59,538 nt of DNA from UBA4655 sp964585575 (GCA_964585575.1 CAZPEM010000003.1:1-59538); one strand, 5' to 3'; shown: positions 1-8,589, counted from the stretch's first letter. Notes: generated from the letters alone by a model not told the origin. Made by a program: numbers and translations.

Positions 1-151
1 TCGGACCTGACTGGCGCTTCGGCCTCCGGCCTGCGCTGGTCAGCTACGCCGGCTCCCGGGTACGGGCAGCCCCTCACGGTCAACGTTGCTGGGCTCGGGT
101 AGCCCCTTACGGTCGTCGCGTCGTGCTGCCCTGGCACCGTCCAGACGGGGA
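1..151. repeat. intergenic stretch with two copies of a dispersed short repeat
   Basis: I see no gene here. Two near-identical 19-base copies of CGGGCAGCCCCTCACGGTC lie at 63-81 and 96-114 (the second with two substitutions). The same word recurs at 6034-6051 (one base shorter) and 6186-6204, always outside genes, so it is a dispersed non-coding repeat. Function unknown. Confidence 0.55.
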
Positions 152-418
152 TCACTTCGGCGCGGTGTCGCAGGCCTGGTAGCCGCAGGTCTTGTGGGTG
201 CCGTCGCAGAAGGGACGGTTCTTCGTCTGGCCGCAGCGGCAGAGCGCGACCGCCTTCTTGCCGACGGGGATCTGGAACTCTGCGCCCTCGTGGTCGGTCA
301 GCCGCAGGGTCACGAGCGGCTCGCCGACGCCGCCCGGTTCCGTCGGTTCCGTCGTGGGCAGTTCCACGACGAGCGGCCCATCGAGACGGCAGCGGATCGT
401 GACGACGGGCTTGCTCAT
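152..418 (-). CDS. CDGSH iron-sulfur domain protein
   Basis: An 88-residue protein with one CDGSH zinc-finger-like motif, CRCGQTKNRPFCDGTH, near residues 60-75. In this family three Cys and one His bind a [2Fe-2S] cluster, and the proteins act in redox or cluster transfer. The N-terminal half is a short hydrophilic segment without a signal peptide, so it is probably cytoplasmic. Its ATG overlaps the stop of lgt by 4 bp (ATGA), which makes it the last gene of a minus-strand operon folK-panC-lgt-CDGSH. The substrate or partner cannot be deduced from sequence. Confidence 0.9.
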   Translation of the reverse strand: MSKPVVTIRCRLDGPLVVELPTTEPTEPGGVGEPLVTLRLTDHEGAEFQIPVGKKAVALCRCGQTKNRPFCDGTHKTCGYQACDTAPK

Positions 419-1494
419 GCTGTGGTCTCCGGAGGATGCGGGATGATTGCACGGTCACCGCGGGGCGGCGACCGGAGGATGGCTCCCCAGAGTAGGGCGG
501 CCGCCACGAGGAGCACAAGGGACACCAACTGCGAGATCGACAGCGGGGTGCCGAGGGCCGGCTGCTCGTCGACGCGGATCAGCTCCAGCAGAATCCGGGC
601 CAGCGGATGGATCGTGAGTACGAGTGCGAAGACCTCGCCGTCGCGGCGGGCCAGCGGCGTCCATGCGGCCGCGAGCGCCGCAAGCAACCCGGCGTCGATC
701 GCCGCGTAGAGCTGCGCGGGATGCACCGGCAGGCTCCAGCCGAAAGCGGCGTCTCCCACCGCCGGCAGGAGTCCTCGGGCGGCCTGGTCGAGCCAGGGGG
801 GGCTTTCCGGCGGAAACCGCACCGCCCAGGGCAGGTCGCACGGCCCCCCGTAGCAGCAGCCGTTCAGGAAACAGCCGATCCGCCCGAGCGCGAGCCCGAC
901 GAGCAGCCCCGGGGCCACGCAGTCGAGCAGCCTCAAAAAGTTCAGCGACCGCCTGCGTGCAAAAAGCCAGGCGGCAAGGCCCGCCGTCGGCAGGCTTCCG
1001 AAGACGACCAGTCCGCCGGCGGAGATGTTGGCGATCGCCCGCAGCGAATCGAGCAGGCTCATGCCCTCCCGGAAGAACTGCTCCCGGTATTCGATGACGA
1101 AGAAAAGCCTCGCGCCCACGAGGCCCCAGAGGAACACGACCGTCGCCAGCGAAAGGATCGTGTCGGGGTCGAAGCCCGTCCGCCGGCCGCGCGCGACGGA
1201 GAGCCAGGTGCCGGCGGCGGCCGCCACGAGCAGCATCACGCCGTATCCCCGCACCGGCACTCCCTGTCCGTCGTCGAGGGCCGGAAGCACCCACAGGATC
1301 ATCCCGCCGACGACCGCCATCGGGACGGCGAGCGATCGCACCGCATGCTGCCAGCCGTCGCGTCGCGCGGCCCAGCCGATCGCGACCAAGGCGACCACCG
1401 CCCACGCGACGAGCAGCACGCCCCAGCCGAACAGCGGCACGCTCTCGCCTCCGAGGACGAACCGCGACGGCAGATGAAACAGGGTCGATCGCAT
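415..1494 (-). CDS. lgt: prolipoprotein diacylglyceryl transferase (Lgt)
   Basis: A 359-residue polytopic membrane protein with about seven hydrophobic segments. It matches Lgt, which moves diacylglycerol from phosphatidylglycerol onto the lipobox cysteine of prolipoproteins at the inner membrane. Supporting motifs are GRIGCFLNGCCYGGPCDLPW, a Cys-rich variant of the usual GRxGNFxNxExYG signature, followed by HPAQLYAA and ELIRVDEQPAL near the C-terminus. It is longer than the roughly 290 residues of E. coli Lgt, partly through an N-terminal extension with an extra hydrophobic segment. It lies 19 bp after panC and overlaps the CDGSH gene by 4 bp. Confidence 0.9.
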   Translation of the reverse strand: MRSTLFHLPSRFVLGGESVPLFGWGVLLVAWAVVALVAIGWAARRDGWQHAVRSLAVPMAVVGGMILWVLPALDDGQGVPVRGYGVMLLVAAAAGTWLSVARGRRTGFDPDTILSLATVVFLWGLVGARLFFVIEYREQFFREGMSLLDSLRAIANISAGGLVVFGSLPTAGLAAWLFARRRSLNFLRLLDCVAPGLLVGLALGRIGCFLNGCCYGGPCDLPWAVRFPPESPPWLDQAARGLLPAVGDAAFGWSLPVHPAQLYAAIDAGLLAALAAAWTPLARRDGEVFALVLTIHPLARILLELIRVDEQPALGTPLSISQLVSLVLLVAAALLWGAILRSPPRGDRAIIPHPPETTA

Positions 1495-1513
1495 GGAACG
1501 AGCGTGGGCCGCA

Positions 1514-2401
1514 TCATCGCGGGGAAAGGCCGCGGTTGTCGATGAGCCTCGTGGAGCCGAGCCGGCACGCGGTGATGATCCTGGGCCTGACGCCTCCTGC
1601 GGCGGCCGGCAATTCAGCGACCGGCACGAGTGAATCCTCGCAGACGACGCTCCAGTAGTCGACCTCGAACCCCAGCTCCCCGAGCGACTCGCGGGCCGCC
1701 CGTTCGATCTCGCCGGCCTCGACGCCGCGGTCCCAGAGCTCCGACCCGCGGTCGAGGCTCCGCGCGATCGCCGCGGCGCGGGATCGTTCGGACGCGGAGA
1801 GATAGGCGTTCCGCGAGCTCATCGCCAGGCCGTCGGCCTCCCGCACGGTCGGGCAGACGACGATCTCGGTCGGCAGCAGGAGATCGGCCGCCATGCGGCG
1901 GATGACCGCGGACTGCTGCCAGTCCTTCTCGCCGAAGTAGGCCTTCGTCGCGGGCACCGCCGAAAGAAGCTTCGCCACCACCGTCGCCACGCCGTCGAAG
2001 TGGCCGGGCCGAAACGCCCCCTCCCATCGATCCGCGGGGCCGGCGACGTGCACCCGCGTCGCGTCGCCGGCCGGATACATCCCTTCCACCGACGGCGCGA
2101 ACACCCACCGCACTCCCAGCGGCCGCAGCCGACCGCAGTCCGCCTCGAACGTCCTCGGATAGCGGGAGTAGTCTTCCCGGGGGCCGAACTGGGTCGGGTT
2201 CACGAAGATCGAGACCACCACCGCGTCGCACTCGCCCGTCGCACGCTTGACGAGGCTGTCGTGGCCTGCGTGGAGCGCGCCCATCGTCGGCACGAACCCG
2301 ACCCGCAGGCCTCCGCGGATCGCTTCCGCGACGCGGGTCCGCATTGCGATGGGATCGGTCTCGATCAGAAGCGGCTGCGGCGGTGAGTGCGGGCTGTCCA
2401 T
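1514..2401 (-). CDS. panC: pantothenate synthetase (PanC)
   Basis: A 295-residue PanC, the ATP-dependent ligase that joins pantoate and beta-alanine in coenzyme A synthesis. The diagnostic nucleotide-binding motif FVPTMGALHAGH (HIGH-like) lies near residues 37-48. FVNPTQFGPREDYSRYPR, YFGEKDWQQ and MSSRNAYL are further PanC signatures. Length is normal for the family (about 280-300). The ATG lies 3 bp after the folK stop, so translation is probably coupled. Cytoplasmic. Confidence 0.95.
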   Translation of the reverse strand: MDSPHSPPQPLLIETDPIAMRTRVAEAIRGGLRVGFVPTMGALHAGHDSLVKRATGECDAVVVSIFVNPTQFGPREDYSRYPRTFEADCGRLRPLGVRWVFAPSVEGMYPAGDATRVHVAGPADRWEGAFRPGHFDGVATVVAKLLSAVPATKAYFGEKDWQQSAVIRRMAADLLLPTEIVVCPTVREADGLAMSSRNAYLSASERSRAAAIARSLDRGSELWDRGVEAGEIERAARESLGELGFEVDYWSVVCEDSLVPVAELPAAAGGVRPRIITACRLGSTRLIDNRGLSPR

Positions 2402-2404
2402 AGG

Positions 2405-3505
2405 TCAGCCCATCGCCTCGATCGCGGCAACGGCCTCGTCAATCGCCTGCCCGAAATCGCTCGTATCGATGCGGACGACCGCCTTCGGCAGGTCGGCGGG
2501 AACGTCGGCAACGCCCGCGGCTCGTCGCCCCTGCAGTTCGGTGACGAGGCGATCCTGCTCGCCGACGAGATCGCCGAGAACCGCCTCCACGTCGCCGTGT
2601 TCGGCCGCCTCGCCGATGTCGCGGAAGAGGTCGCTCGAGCCCGACGCGGGCCGGCGGCGGTAGGCGATGCGTTCGGCGAGAACCTCCCGCGGCGCCGTCA
2701 GGAGTAGCACGACCTGTGGCCGCATGGCCCTGGCCGCGGCCGCCGAGTAGGCGGCGTCGAACGCCTCGCGGTCGGCCGGAGTGAGTCGTGCGGCCGCCAG
2801 CCGCAGACTACCGAGCCAATACTCCGACACGGTGCCATGGTCGCAACCGGGCGGGTGGTGCGAGACATGGCGGGACGGCTCGAGCGGTTGCGACGCGGCT
2901 TCGAGACGTTCGCGCCAGCCGCCGAGGTTCGTCGGACGATGGACGAGCCGTGCGAAGAGCGCCTCGGCCGCCGCGATCGCCACCTCGCGGGCGCCGGTGC
3001 CCGCGACGCCGGCGACGGCGACGTAGGGATGCGGCTCCGAGATGTTCTCGAGCAGCTCGCCGACGGAGCAGCCGCTCGTCGGGTGGGTCAGGTCGGCGGC
3101 GATCTCGGCCGAAGGCTCGAGGACGAAACGTCGGGTCGTCATCCGCGGGTGCGGCACGGTGAGCCGCTCGGACTCGACGACCATGCCGTCGTAGAGGATG
3201 AGGTCGAGATCGACCGTCCGCGGCCCCCAGCGGACGACCCGCTCCCGCTCGAGTGACGCCTCGACCGCCTGCAGAAGACCGAGCAGGTCGTGCGGCGCGA
3301 GATCCGTCTCGACGAGGCAGGCGCCGTTGAGGAACGGCGGCTGCCCGGCGGGGCCTCCGATCGGGACGGTTTCACGGTAGCGGCTCACCCCGAGCAGGCG
3401 AATGCCCGGCATGAACCCGAGCAGTTCGAGCGCCCGGTCGAGATGGCCGCGGCGTTCCCCCAGGTTTGAGCCGAATGCGACGAGGCATCGTGCCATCAGG
3501 TTCAT
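2405..3505 (-). CDS. folK: HPPK (FolK) fused to a degenerate deoxynucleoside-kinase-like domain
   Basis: Residues about 4-165 are a 6-hydroxymethyl-dihydropterin pyrophosphokinase, the ATP-dependent step of folate synthesis. It begins CLVAFGSNLGERRGHL and has FLNGACLVET, RWGPRTVDLDLILYD and PHPRMTTRRFVLEP, all classic HPPK motifs. Residues about 175-366 resemble a P-loop deoxynucleoside kinase, with a VVLLLTAPREVLAERI block and an R-rich lid. The expected Walker A reads GVAGTGARE, so the GK(S/T) residues are missing. The kinase half may therefore be inactive or bind ligand differently. I chose ATG 3505; ATG 3496 and GTG 3559 are alternatives. First gene of the folK-panC-lgt-CDGSH operon. Confidence 0.85.
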   Translation of the reverse strand: MNLMARCLVAFGSNLGERRGHLDRALELLGFMPGIRLLGVSRYRETVPIGGPAGQPPFLNGACLVETDLAPHDLLGLLQAVEASLERERVVRWGPRTVDLDLILYDGMVVESERLTVPHPRMTTRRFVLEPSAEIAADLTHPTSGCSVGELLENISEPHPYVAVAGVAGTGAREVAIAAAEALFARLVHRPTNLGGWRERLEAASQPLEPSRHVSHHPPGCDHGTVSEYWLGSLRLAAARLTPADREAFDAAYSAAAARAMRPQVVLLLTAPREVLAERIAYRRRPASGSSDLFRDIGEAAEHGDVEAVLGDLVGEQDRLVTELQGRRAAGVADVPADLPKAVVRIDTSDFGQAIDEAVAAIEAMG

Positions 3506-3946
3506 CCCGGCGGTTTTTCCGCCCCGCCGAACGGTGCTGCCAGCCTCTGCTGTCAGCACGCTGCCGCCGACGTGTGGCGAATTTTATCCCGCGACGGGCC
3601 GGAAAAAAACTTCCGGGAAAAACCGAAAAAAGCGGGGGGGACATCCAGGCCACGACCAAGGCCGTCGACTGTCGATCCCTCAGTCGTCGCCCCCCACGTT
3701 CGGATTGAGTTCGAGATCAGGTTCTCTTCGAGACGGATGCTTCTCCCGCGGAACCGCCCTTTCGATCGAGCGAGTCAACGCGATCGAACGAAGCGACATT
3801 CTTCCGAGGTTTCAGAAGTTGTCAAGGAACCGCGTTCACATCGCCGCCAAGTTGAGCGATGCCGAGAAACGGAAGCGAAAAAGCGATCGAACGAACCTCT
3901 TGCGATCGGTGCAATCAATGTCGGCTGGCGCGGTATTCTCACGGGC
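3506..3946. promoter_or_regulatory. divergent intergenic region between folK and CPBP gene
   Basis: No convincing gene in this stretch. It carries a perfect 6-bp inverted repeat, CCGGAA at 3599-3604 and TTCCGG at 3611-3616 with an A-rich loop. Further A-rich runs follow to about 3640. At the right end TATTCT (3934-3939) ends 7 nt before the ATG of the CPBP gene and could be its -10 element, giving a leaderless or almost leaderless transcript. The promoter of the folK operon should also lie here, but I cannot point to it. Confidence 0.45.
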
Positions 3947-4771
3947 ATGGTGGAGCAGGATCACGACCCCGAAGACGTTTTTCGCGACCGCGTGGGCGAC
4001 GGCGACGAGCCGTGGCCTGACGAATTCGATCCGCAGGACGGGCCGGCCGAGGCGTCGCACGCCGCTGCGGGCGAGACCTACTGGAGCCTGTCGCGGGCGC
4101 CGCTTGAAAGCCTCGTCTTCACCATGCCGCTCGTGCTGGCCTACGAAGGGGGCGTGCTGCTCCTGGGCCGCGGCTCGCCGAGAAACGGGGCCGACGTGTG
4201 GCTGCGAGGCCTGCTCGATTCCCTCGGTTTCGGGGCCTATTTCCTGCTGCCGACGCTCACCGTGGTGGGCCTGCTGGCCTGGCACCACGTCGAGCACGAT
4301 CGCTGGGCCTTCCGGCCGGGAGTGCTGGCGGCGATGGGGCTGGAGTCGGTGGTCCTGGCGGCGATGCTGCTGGGAATCGCCCGGCTTCAGGCCCGGCTTT
4401 GGCCCGACGTTCTCGCCCAACTTCCGGTCGGCGTTGTGGACGCCGGCATGCTCCAGCGGTTGATCGGATTCTGCGGGGCTGGTCTCTACGAGGAGGTCTT
4501 GTTTCGCCTTCTGCTTTTGCCTGTGGTAGCCTGGGGTTTCAGGCTCGGAGGATGGAGCGCCGCGACCGGCGGCATGGCTTCGATCCTGCTCACGAGCCTG
4601 CTGTTCAGCGCGGCCCACTACGTCGGGCCGCTCGGGGATCGTTTCGAACTCTACAGCTTCACGTTCCGTGCGCTTGCCGGCATTTTCTTCGCCGTGCTTT
4701 TCTGCGTGCGCGGCTTCGGCATCACCGCCGGAACCCACGCCGCGTACGACATGCTCGTGGGGCTCTTCTGA
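3947..4771 (+). CDS. CPBP (Abi) family intramembrane metalloprotease
   Basis: A 274-residue membrane protein. The CPBP/Abi signature is present: the EExxxR motif in LYEEVLFRLLLLP (about residue 180), the His motif FSAAHYVG (about 222), and HAAYDML (about 264). These residues bind the metal of a membrane-embedded glutamic protease like CAAX prenyl protease 2. About 50 acidic hydrophilic residues precede the first membrane segment. I chose ATG 3947 because the upstream in-frame extension is low-complexity and follows no start signal, while TATTCT lies 7 nt before this ATG. The substrate is unknown; relatives process peptides or act in immunity. Confidence 0.85.
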   Translation: MVEQDHDPEDVFRDRVGDGDEPWPDEFDPQDGPAEASHAAAGETYWSLSRAPLESLVFTMPLVLAYEGGVLLLGRGSPRNGADVWLRGLLDSLGFGAYFLLPTLTVVGLLAWHHVEHDRWAFRPGVLAAMGLESVVLAAMLLGIARLQARLWPDVLAQLPVGVVDAGMLQRLIGFCGAGLYEEVLFRLLLLPVVAWGFRLGGWSAATGGMASILLTSLLFSAAHYVGPLGDRFELYSFTFRALAGIFFAVLFCVRGFGITAGTHAAYDMLVGLF

Positions 4772-4841
4772 TCGGCGAGCCTGATCGCCGAGCCGACCAC
4801 CGTTCGAGGATGTCCGCGAACGCGACGGTCCTCGATCGTCG

Positions 4842-4871
4842 TTGGAGGATTTTCGACCGCGCACCTATACT
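4842..4871 (+). promoter_or_regulatory. predicted sigma70-type promoter for the DUF2617/response-regulator pair
   Basis: TTGGAG (4842-4847) and TATACT (4866-4871) are separated by 18 nt. A Shine-Dalgarno GGAGG follows at 4892-4896, 10 nt before the GTG at 4907. This is a normal leadered promoter, unlike several neighbours with -10 boxes directly against the ATG. Confidence 0.55.
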
Positions 4872-4906
4872 GCTGTGGTCAGTCAGTTCATGGAGGATCG
4901 ACGCGA

Positions 4907-5449
4907 GTGATTTCCACACGTCCCAAGGTCGATGAACTGGTCTTCCAGCTCTATGGCCGCAGCATGCACCCGGAACTGTTCGAGATCCAGGAGACCCGCG
5001 AGATCGACCGGGGCGGCTACCGGGCGAGCGTGTCGATCACGAGCGCGGGCCACGTTGTCACATGGCGGCGCGGCGGGCTCACGCTCACGGAGGTGGCCAC
5101 GTCCGCCAGCCAGCCGCTGCCACAAAAACGCCGCCTGTTGTCGCACAGGCTGCGGGGCGAGCGGAACGACCGGATGGAATGTCGCGGCGGCTCGACCTAC
5201 CAGATGGCCTTCCAGCTCGAGACGGTCGAGCCCGAGGTTTTCTGGAACTTCCAGCGGGAGCTCTGCGTCGATGGCGGCAAGTCGGGCCTGTTCCATCGGT
5301 TCGACTCCGGCGTCCGCATGGCGCTCGGGGCGGTCAGCTGGGTGAACGTCGAGACGCGGGCCCGCAGCCTGCTCGTGCAGGCCTTCCACACCTTCCCCGA
5401 CGACCTCGCGATCGTGAAGACGCAGTCGCTGTTCGAGACACCCGCATGA
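4907..5449 (+). CDS. conserved hypothetical protein, probable DUF2617 family
   Basis: A 180-residue soluble protein without signal peptide or membrane segment. Its start FQLYGRSMHPELFEI and later ECRGGSTYQMAFQLE resemble proteins annotated DUF2617 in planctomycetes and actinobacteria; I recognise the family from memory only. No catalytic motif is evident. The GTG start is supported by GGAGG 10 nt upstream. Its stop overlaps the start of the response regulator by 4 bp, so the two are co-translated and possibly linked in function. Confidence 0.65.
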   Translation: MISTRPKVDELVFQLYGRSMHPELFEIQETREIDRGGYRASVSITSAGHVVTWRRGGLTLTEVATSASQPLPQKRRLLSHRLRGERNDRMECRGGSTYQMAFQLETVEPEVFWNFQRELCVDGGKSGLFHRFDSGVRMALGAVSWVNVETRARSLLVQAFHTFPDDLAIVKTQSLFETPA

Positions 5450-5901
5450 GCGATCGCAAGAGCCGCGTCCTGATCGCCGACGACAACGAGCCCAACCGGG
5501 AGCTCCTCGAGGTCTACCTCGCGGAGATCGACTGCGATATCGAGACCGCCGTGGACGGCAAGGACACGCTCGACAAGGTGGCCTCGTTCGGGCCCGACGT
5601 GATCCTGCTCGACGTGATGATGCCGAAGCTCTCCGGCTTCGAGGTCTGCCAGCGGCTCAAGGGCGATCCGGCGACGAGCCGGATCATGGTGTTGATGGTG
5701 ACGGCCCTCGGCGAGCTCGGCGACATCGAGCGGGCCGTCGAAGCAGGCACCGACGACTTCCTCTCGAAGCCCGTCAACAAGGTCGAGCTCGTGAAGCGGG
5801 TCGAGAACATGCTCAAGCTGCGGCACGTCACCGACGAGCTCGACCGTCTCCGCCGCTACATCAGCACGATGGACGATGACCAGCCGCCGCGAAGCGGCTG
5901 A
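5446..5901 (+). CDS. stand-alone receiver-domain response regulator
   Basis: A 151-residue protein formed almost wholly of one CheY-like receiver domain. The acidic pair is D12-D13 (LIADDNE), the phospho-acceptor is D56 in ILLDVMMPKLSG, the switch Thr is T86 (MVTAL) and the conserved Lys is K108 (SKPV). A short helix of about 30 residues follows, with no DNA-binding or enzymatic output domain, so it must signal by protein contact. No histidine kinase is nearby. The last residues (QPPRSG) and the stop codon are encoded by the first unit of a 40-bp tandem repeat, so the natural C-terminus may have been changed by repeat insertion. Confidence 0.93.
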   Translation: MSDRKSRVLIADDNEPNRELLEVYLAEIDCDIETAVDGKDTLDKVASFGPDVILLDVMMPKLSGFEVCQRLKGDPATSRIMVLMVTALGELGDIERAVEAGTDDFLSKPVNKVELVKRVENMLKLRHVTDELDRLRRYISTMDDDQPPRSG

Positions 5902-6040
5902 GTGTGCTGCGCACGGGGACCAGCCACCGCGAAGCGGCTGAGTGTGCTGCGCACGGGGACCAGCCGCCGCGAAGCGGCTGAGTGTGCTGCGCACGGGGAC
6001 CAGCCGCCGCGAAGCGGCTAGGCGTGCTGCGCACGGGTAG
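5881..6040. repeat. four tandem copies of a 40-bp unit, each with a dyad
   Basis: Units start at 5881, 5921, 5961 and 6001. The first three differ at one position only; the fourth is slightly diverged at its end. Each unit contains the inverted repeat AGCCGC/GCGGCT around a CGCGAA loop, so each can form a hairpin. The first unit supplies the stop codon of the response regulator. The units adjoin with no spacers, so this is not CRISPR. It may act as a terminator between convergent genes. Confidence 0.9.
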
Positions 6041-6403
6041 CCCTCACGGTCGACTCTGCTGGTTCGGGGCTGCCCGAGCCACGTCTCCGGACGTTCGCCT
6101 CGGCCCTCCCGGCCTCGGCTCTCTGCATGTCCGCTTCGCTCCGGCATCCTGCCTCCGCTCGCTCCCATAGCCCGGCGACATGGCACGGGCAGCCCCTCAC
6201 GGTCAAACGTCGCGCTTCATGATTCACACAGGCACGCTGATGCTGAACGCCGGGGGGGCGGACGCGGAGGAGCCTCAGGTGTATCCTCACCGAAGCGACG
6301 GAGTGTCTGCCGCCCCGGCGGCAATGCGTCGTCATTCGGGCGGGTTCGCGGCTGTCCGTTCCCATCGAGCGACCCCGCCCATCGCCGGACGCTCGCCTCG
6401 GCA
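6041..6403. repeat. convergent intergenic region rich in dispersed repeats
   Basis: No gene is supported. The segment holds two copies of the GCCCCTCACGGTC-type repeat (6034-6051, 6186-6204). It also holds a degraded repetitive stretch (about 6050-6180 and 6340-6400) whose words GTTCGGGGCTGC and CGCCGGACGCTCGCCTCGGC recur in diverged form near 11715-11755. It lies between the 3' ends of the response regulator and metF. Confidence 0.5.
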
Positions 6404-7297
6404 TCACCCGTGGCCGAGGCCACACTGTTCGAGCACGCGGATCGTGGCGGGAGAGCGGTTGAGAACGTAGAAGTGGATGCCGGGGATGCCGGCGTCGAGG
6501 AGGCCGCGGACCTGCTCGGTGGCGTAGTCGACGCCCGCCTCGAACTGCGCGTCGGCGTCGTCGCCGGCCTGCTCGAAGCGTCGCGTGAACGCCTCGGGCA
6601 GCCGCGCCTTGCAGAGGCTCGCGATGCGGCGGATCTGCGAGAAGTTCGTGACCGGCATGATGCCCGGCACGATCGGCTGCGCGATGCCGAGGGAGTTGCA
6701 GCGGTCGCGGAAACGGAAAAAGTCGACGTTGTCGTAGAAGAGCTGCGTGACGATCGCATCGCCGCCGGCGTCGCACTTCCGCTTGAGGTTCTCGAGGTCG
6801 CTCTCGGGGCTTGTGGCCTCCTGGTGCGTCTCGGGGTAGCCCGCGACGAGTATTGCGAAGTCGGGAAATTCCGCGCGGATGAGCTGCACGAGTTCGGAGG
6901 CGTAGGTCAGGCCGCCCGCGACCGGCCGGAACGTCTCCTCCCCCTTGGGCGGATCGCCGCGGAGGGCGACGATCGCCGAAACGCCCCGGCGGGCGGCCTC
7001 GAGGAGGTACGACCGCAGTTCATCGACGGTGGAGCCGACGCAGGTGAGGTGGCTCGCGACCGGCAGCCCGTGGCGGCGGCTCACCTCGCCGACGATGTCG
7101 AGCGTCTTGTCGCGGGTGGAGCCGCCGGCGCCGTAGGTGCAGGTGACGAGCGACGGGGAATACCGCACGAGCTCATCGACCGTGTCCCACATGGCCCGTT
7201 CCGACTCGGGCGTTTTCGGCGGAAAAAGCTCGAAGGAGAGTCCGAAGCGATCGGGTGGGTAGAGGTTTGGGCGAGGCACTTCGATCGCTCCTTTCAC
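6404..7297 (-). CDS. metF: methylenetetrahydrofolate reductase (MetF)
   Basis: A 297-residue MetF TIM barrel that reduces 5,10-methylene-THF to 5-methyl-THF with FAD, supplying methyl groups for methionine. Recognisable blocks are SFELFPPKTPESE (catalytic Glu), VTCTYGAGGSTRDKTL, HLTCVGST, IVALRGDPP, AGYPETHQE, DAIVTQLFYDN and VPGIMPVTN. Length is typical. Its ATG overlaps the stop of the upstream GlmU-like gene by 4 bp, so the two form an operon. Cytoplasmic. Confidence 0.96.
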   Translation of the reverse strand: MKGAIEVPRPNLYPPDRFGLSFELFPPKTPESERAMWDTVDELVRYSPSLVTCTYGAGGSTRDKTLDIVGEVSRRHGLPVASHLTCVGSTVDELRSYLLEAARRGVSAIVALRGDPPKGEETFRPVAGGLTYASELVQLIRAEFPDFAILVAGYPETHQEATSPESDLENLKRKCDAGGDAIVTQLFYDNVDFFRFRDRCNSLGIAQPIVPGIMPVTNFSQIRRIASLCKARLPEAFTRRFEQAGDDADAQFEAGVDYATEQVRGLLDAGIPGIHFYVLNRSPATIRVLEQCGLGHG

Positions 7298-8562
7298 GCA
7301 TCACTATAGCCGGACGCCGCCGCCAGATCGGCCAGCAGGCGTTCGTCGGCCTCGCCCGCGGCGAGCCCGCGGCGGGCCATCATCTTCGAGAGCGCCGTCG
7401 CGGCCTGCCCGCAGCTGGTCGTCGCTGCTGTGCCATGAAGGTTCGTCGCGAACGCGGGGACCGCCCCCGAGACGTTCCCGCCGACGGAGGCCGCGGGCCC
7501 GATCGAGCTTCCGCAGGTGATCGACGTGTTGATCCCGGTGCGGACGAGGTCGCCAAGAAACGCGCCGACGAACTGCCGGCCGGTCTCCTCGACGCGTCCT
7601 GCGGCGTCCCTCAGCCTGACCGTGCCGTAGGTCGCCTTGAGGTTGCTCGTGACGGTTCCGGCGGCGAGGTTCACCCAGCTGCCGACGTGGCTGTGGCCGA
7701 GGAACCCGTGGTGGGGCTTGTTGGAAAACGGCTCGAGCACGCTCGCCTCGATCTCGCCGCCGAGCCGGCAGTCGTGGCCGGCCGCGGTCGCCTGCCGCAG
7801 CCAGGCGTGTGGGTTCACCTTCGTCCGCTCGCCGATCCAGACCGGTCCGTCGAAGCAGACGAACGGTCCGATCTCGGCGCCGGCCTCGATCACCACCGGC
7901 GAGCTGCGGACGACGATGGGCTCCACGATCTTCACCCCATCGGCGACGTGAAGCCCCTCGCGAATCGTGCGGTACCGTCCGGAGTCGAGCCGCAGGGCGA
8001 GGGTCGCCTCGATCTCCCGCTCGTGGAACGCGAGCAGGTCGGCCGGCGTCGTGAGGCACCGCAGCGGCAGTCCGTCCGGCGGGGCGAGTTCGACCGTCGC
8101 GAGCGACTCCAGCATGGCGGCCGTGTCGCCGCAGGCCGCGAGCCTGGCGGCGAGTTCGGCCGGGGCCGCCGGCTCCGATCCGACCTTCAGGATGGCCGCG
8201 AGGACGGTTCGGCCATCCCGCACGATCCCCTCCCGCCCAGCCTCGACGAGCGACCGGAGGGCCGCAAGCGTCGTGCGGCCGGGCACGAGCCGGGCGTTGG
8301 CGACGAGCACGATCGCGCCGTGCCGTGAATGGGCATGCGGAGCCGGCGGCAGATCGCGGCTTCCCCAGAAGGGCACCCGACTGCCCGCCAGGGCCGCCAG
8401 GTGGCTCGCAAGGTGCGGCCGCAGCACGCGGGTCAGCTCGCCGAAACCGGCCAGCCCCTCGGCGAGCGTCATCGAGCCGATCGCCAGATCACACGCCGGC
8501 CGCAGGCTTACGACCGGGCCGAGCCCCGTCACCGCGGCATCCTCGAAGACGATCACCTGCAT
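7294..8562 (-). CDS. GlmU-like putative sugar nucleotidyltransferase with left-handed beta-helix
   Basis: A 422-residue protein. The N-terminus (IVFEDAAVTGLGPVVSLRPA) and the overall plan match the GlmU-related 'putative sugar nucleotidyl transferase' family found in Bacteroidetes and planctomycetes. The N-terminal half is only distantly like nucleotidyltransferases. The C-terminal half is a hexapeptide-repeat helix with HHGFLGHSHVGSWVNLAAGT and SNLKATYGTVR. It may make or acylate a nucleotide sugar for cell-wall or surface glycans, but the substrate is unknown. TATCCT ends 6 nt before the ATG without a Shine-Dalgarno. It is transcribed with metF. Confidence 0.8.
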   Translation of the reverse strand: MQVIVFEDAAVTGLGPVVSLRPACDLAIGSMTLAEGLAGFGELTRVLRPHLASHLAALAGSRVPFWGSRDLPPAPHAHSRHGAIVLVANARLVPGRTTLAALRSLVEAGREGIVRDGRTVLAAILKVGSEPAAPAELAARLAACGDTAAMLESLATVELAPPDGLPLRCLTTPADLLAFHEREIEATLALRLDSGRYRTIREGLHVADGVKIVEPIVVRSSPVVIEAGAEIGPFVCFDGPVWIGERTKVNPHAWLRQATAAGHDCRLGGEIEASVLEPFSNKPHHGFLGHSHVGSWVNLAAGTVTSNLKATYGTVRLRDAAGRVEETGRQFVGAFLGDLVRTGINTSITCGSSIGPAASVGGNVSGAVPAFATNLHGTAATTSCGQAATALSKMMARRGLAAGEADERLLADLAAASGYSDA

Positions 8563-8568
8563 GCCGGA

Positions 8569-8574
8569 AGGATA
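8569..8574 (-). promoter_or_regulatory. candidate -10 element for leaderless GlmU-like/metF transcript
   Basis: On the minus strand TATCCT is followed by only 6 nt (TCCGGC) before the ATG at 8562. No Shine-Dalgarno precedes the gene, so the transcript would start at or next to the start codon. Confidence 0.45.
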
Positions 8575-8589
8575 CCCTGCCGGCGACGT

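Noticed and set aside
5881..6040. CRISPR array
   Set aside because: The 40-bp units are directly adjacent with no unique spacers, and no cas genes are present.
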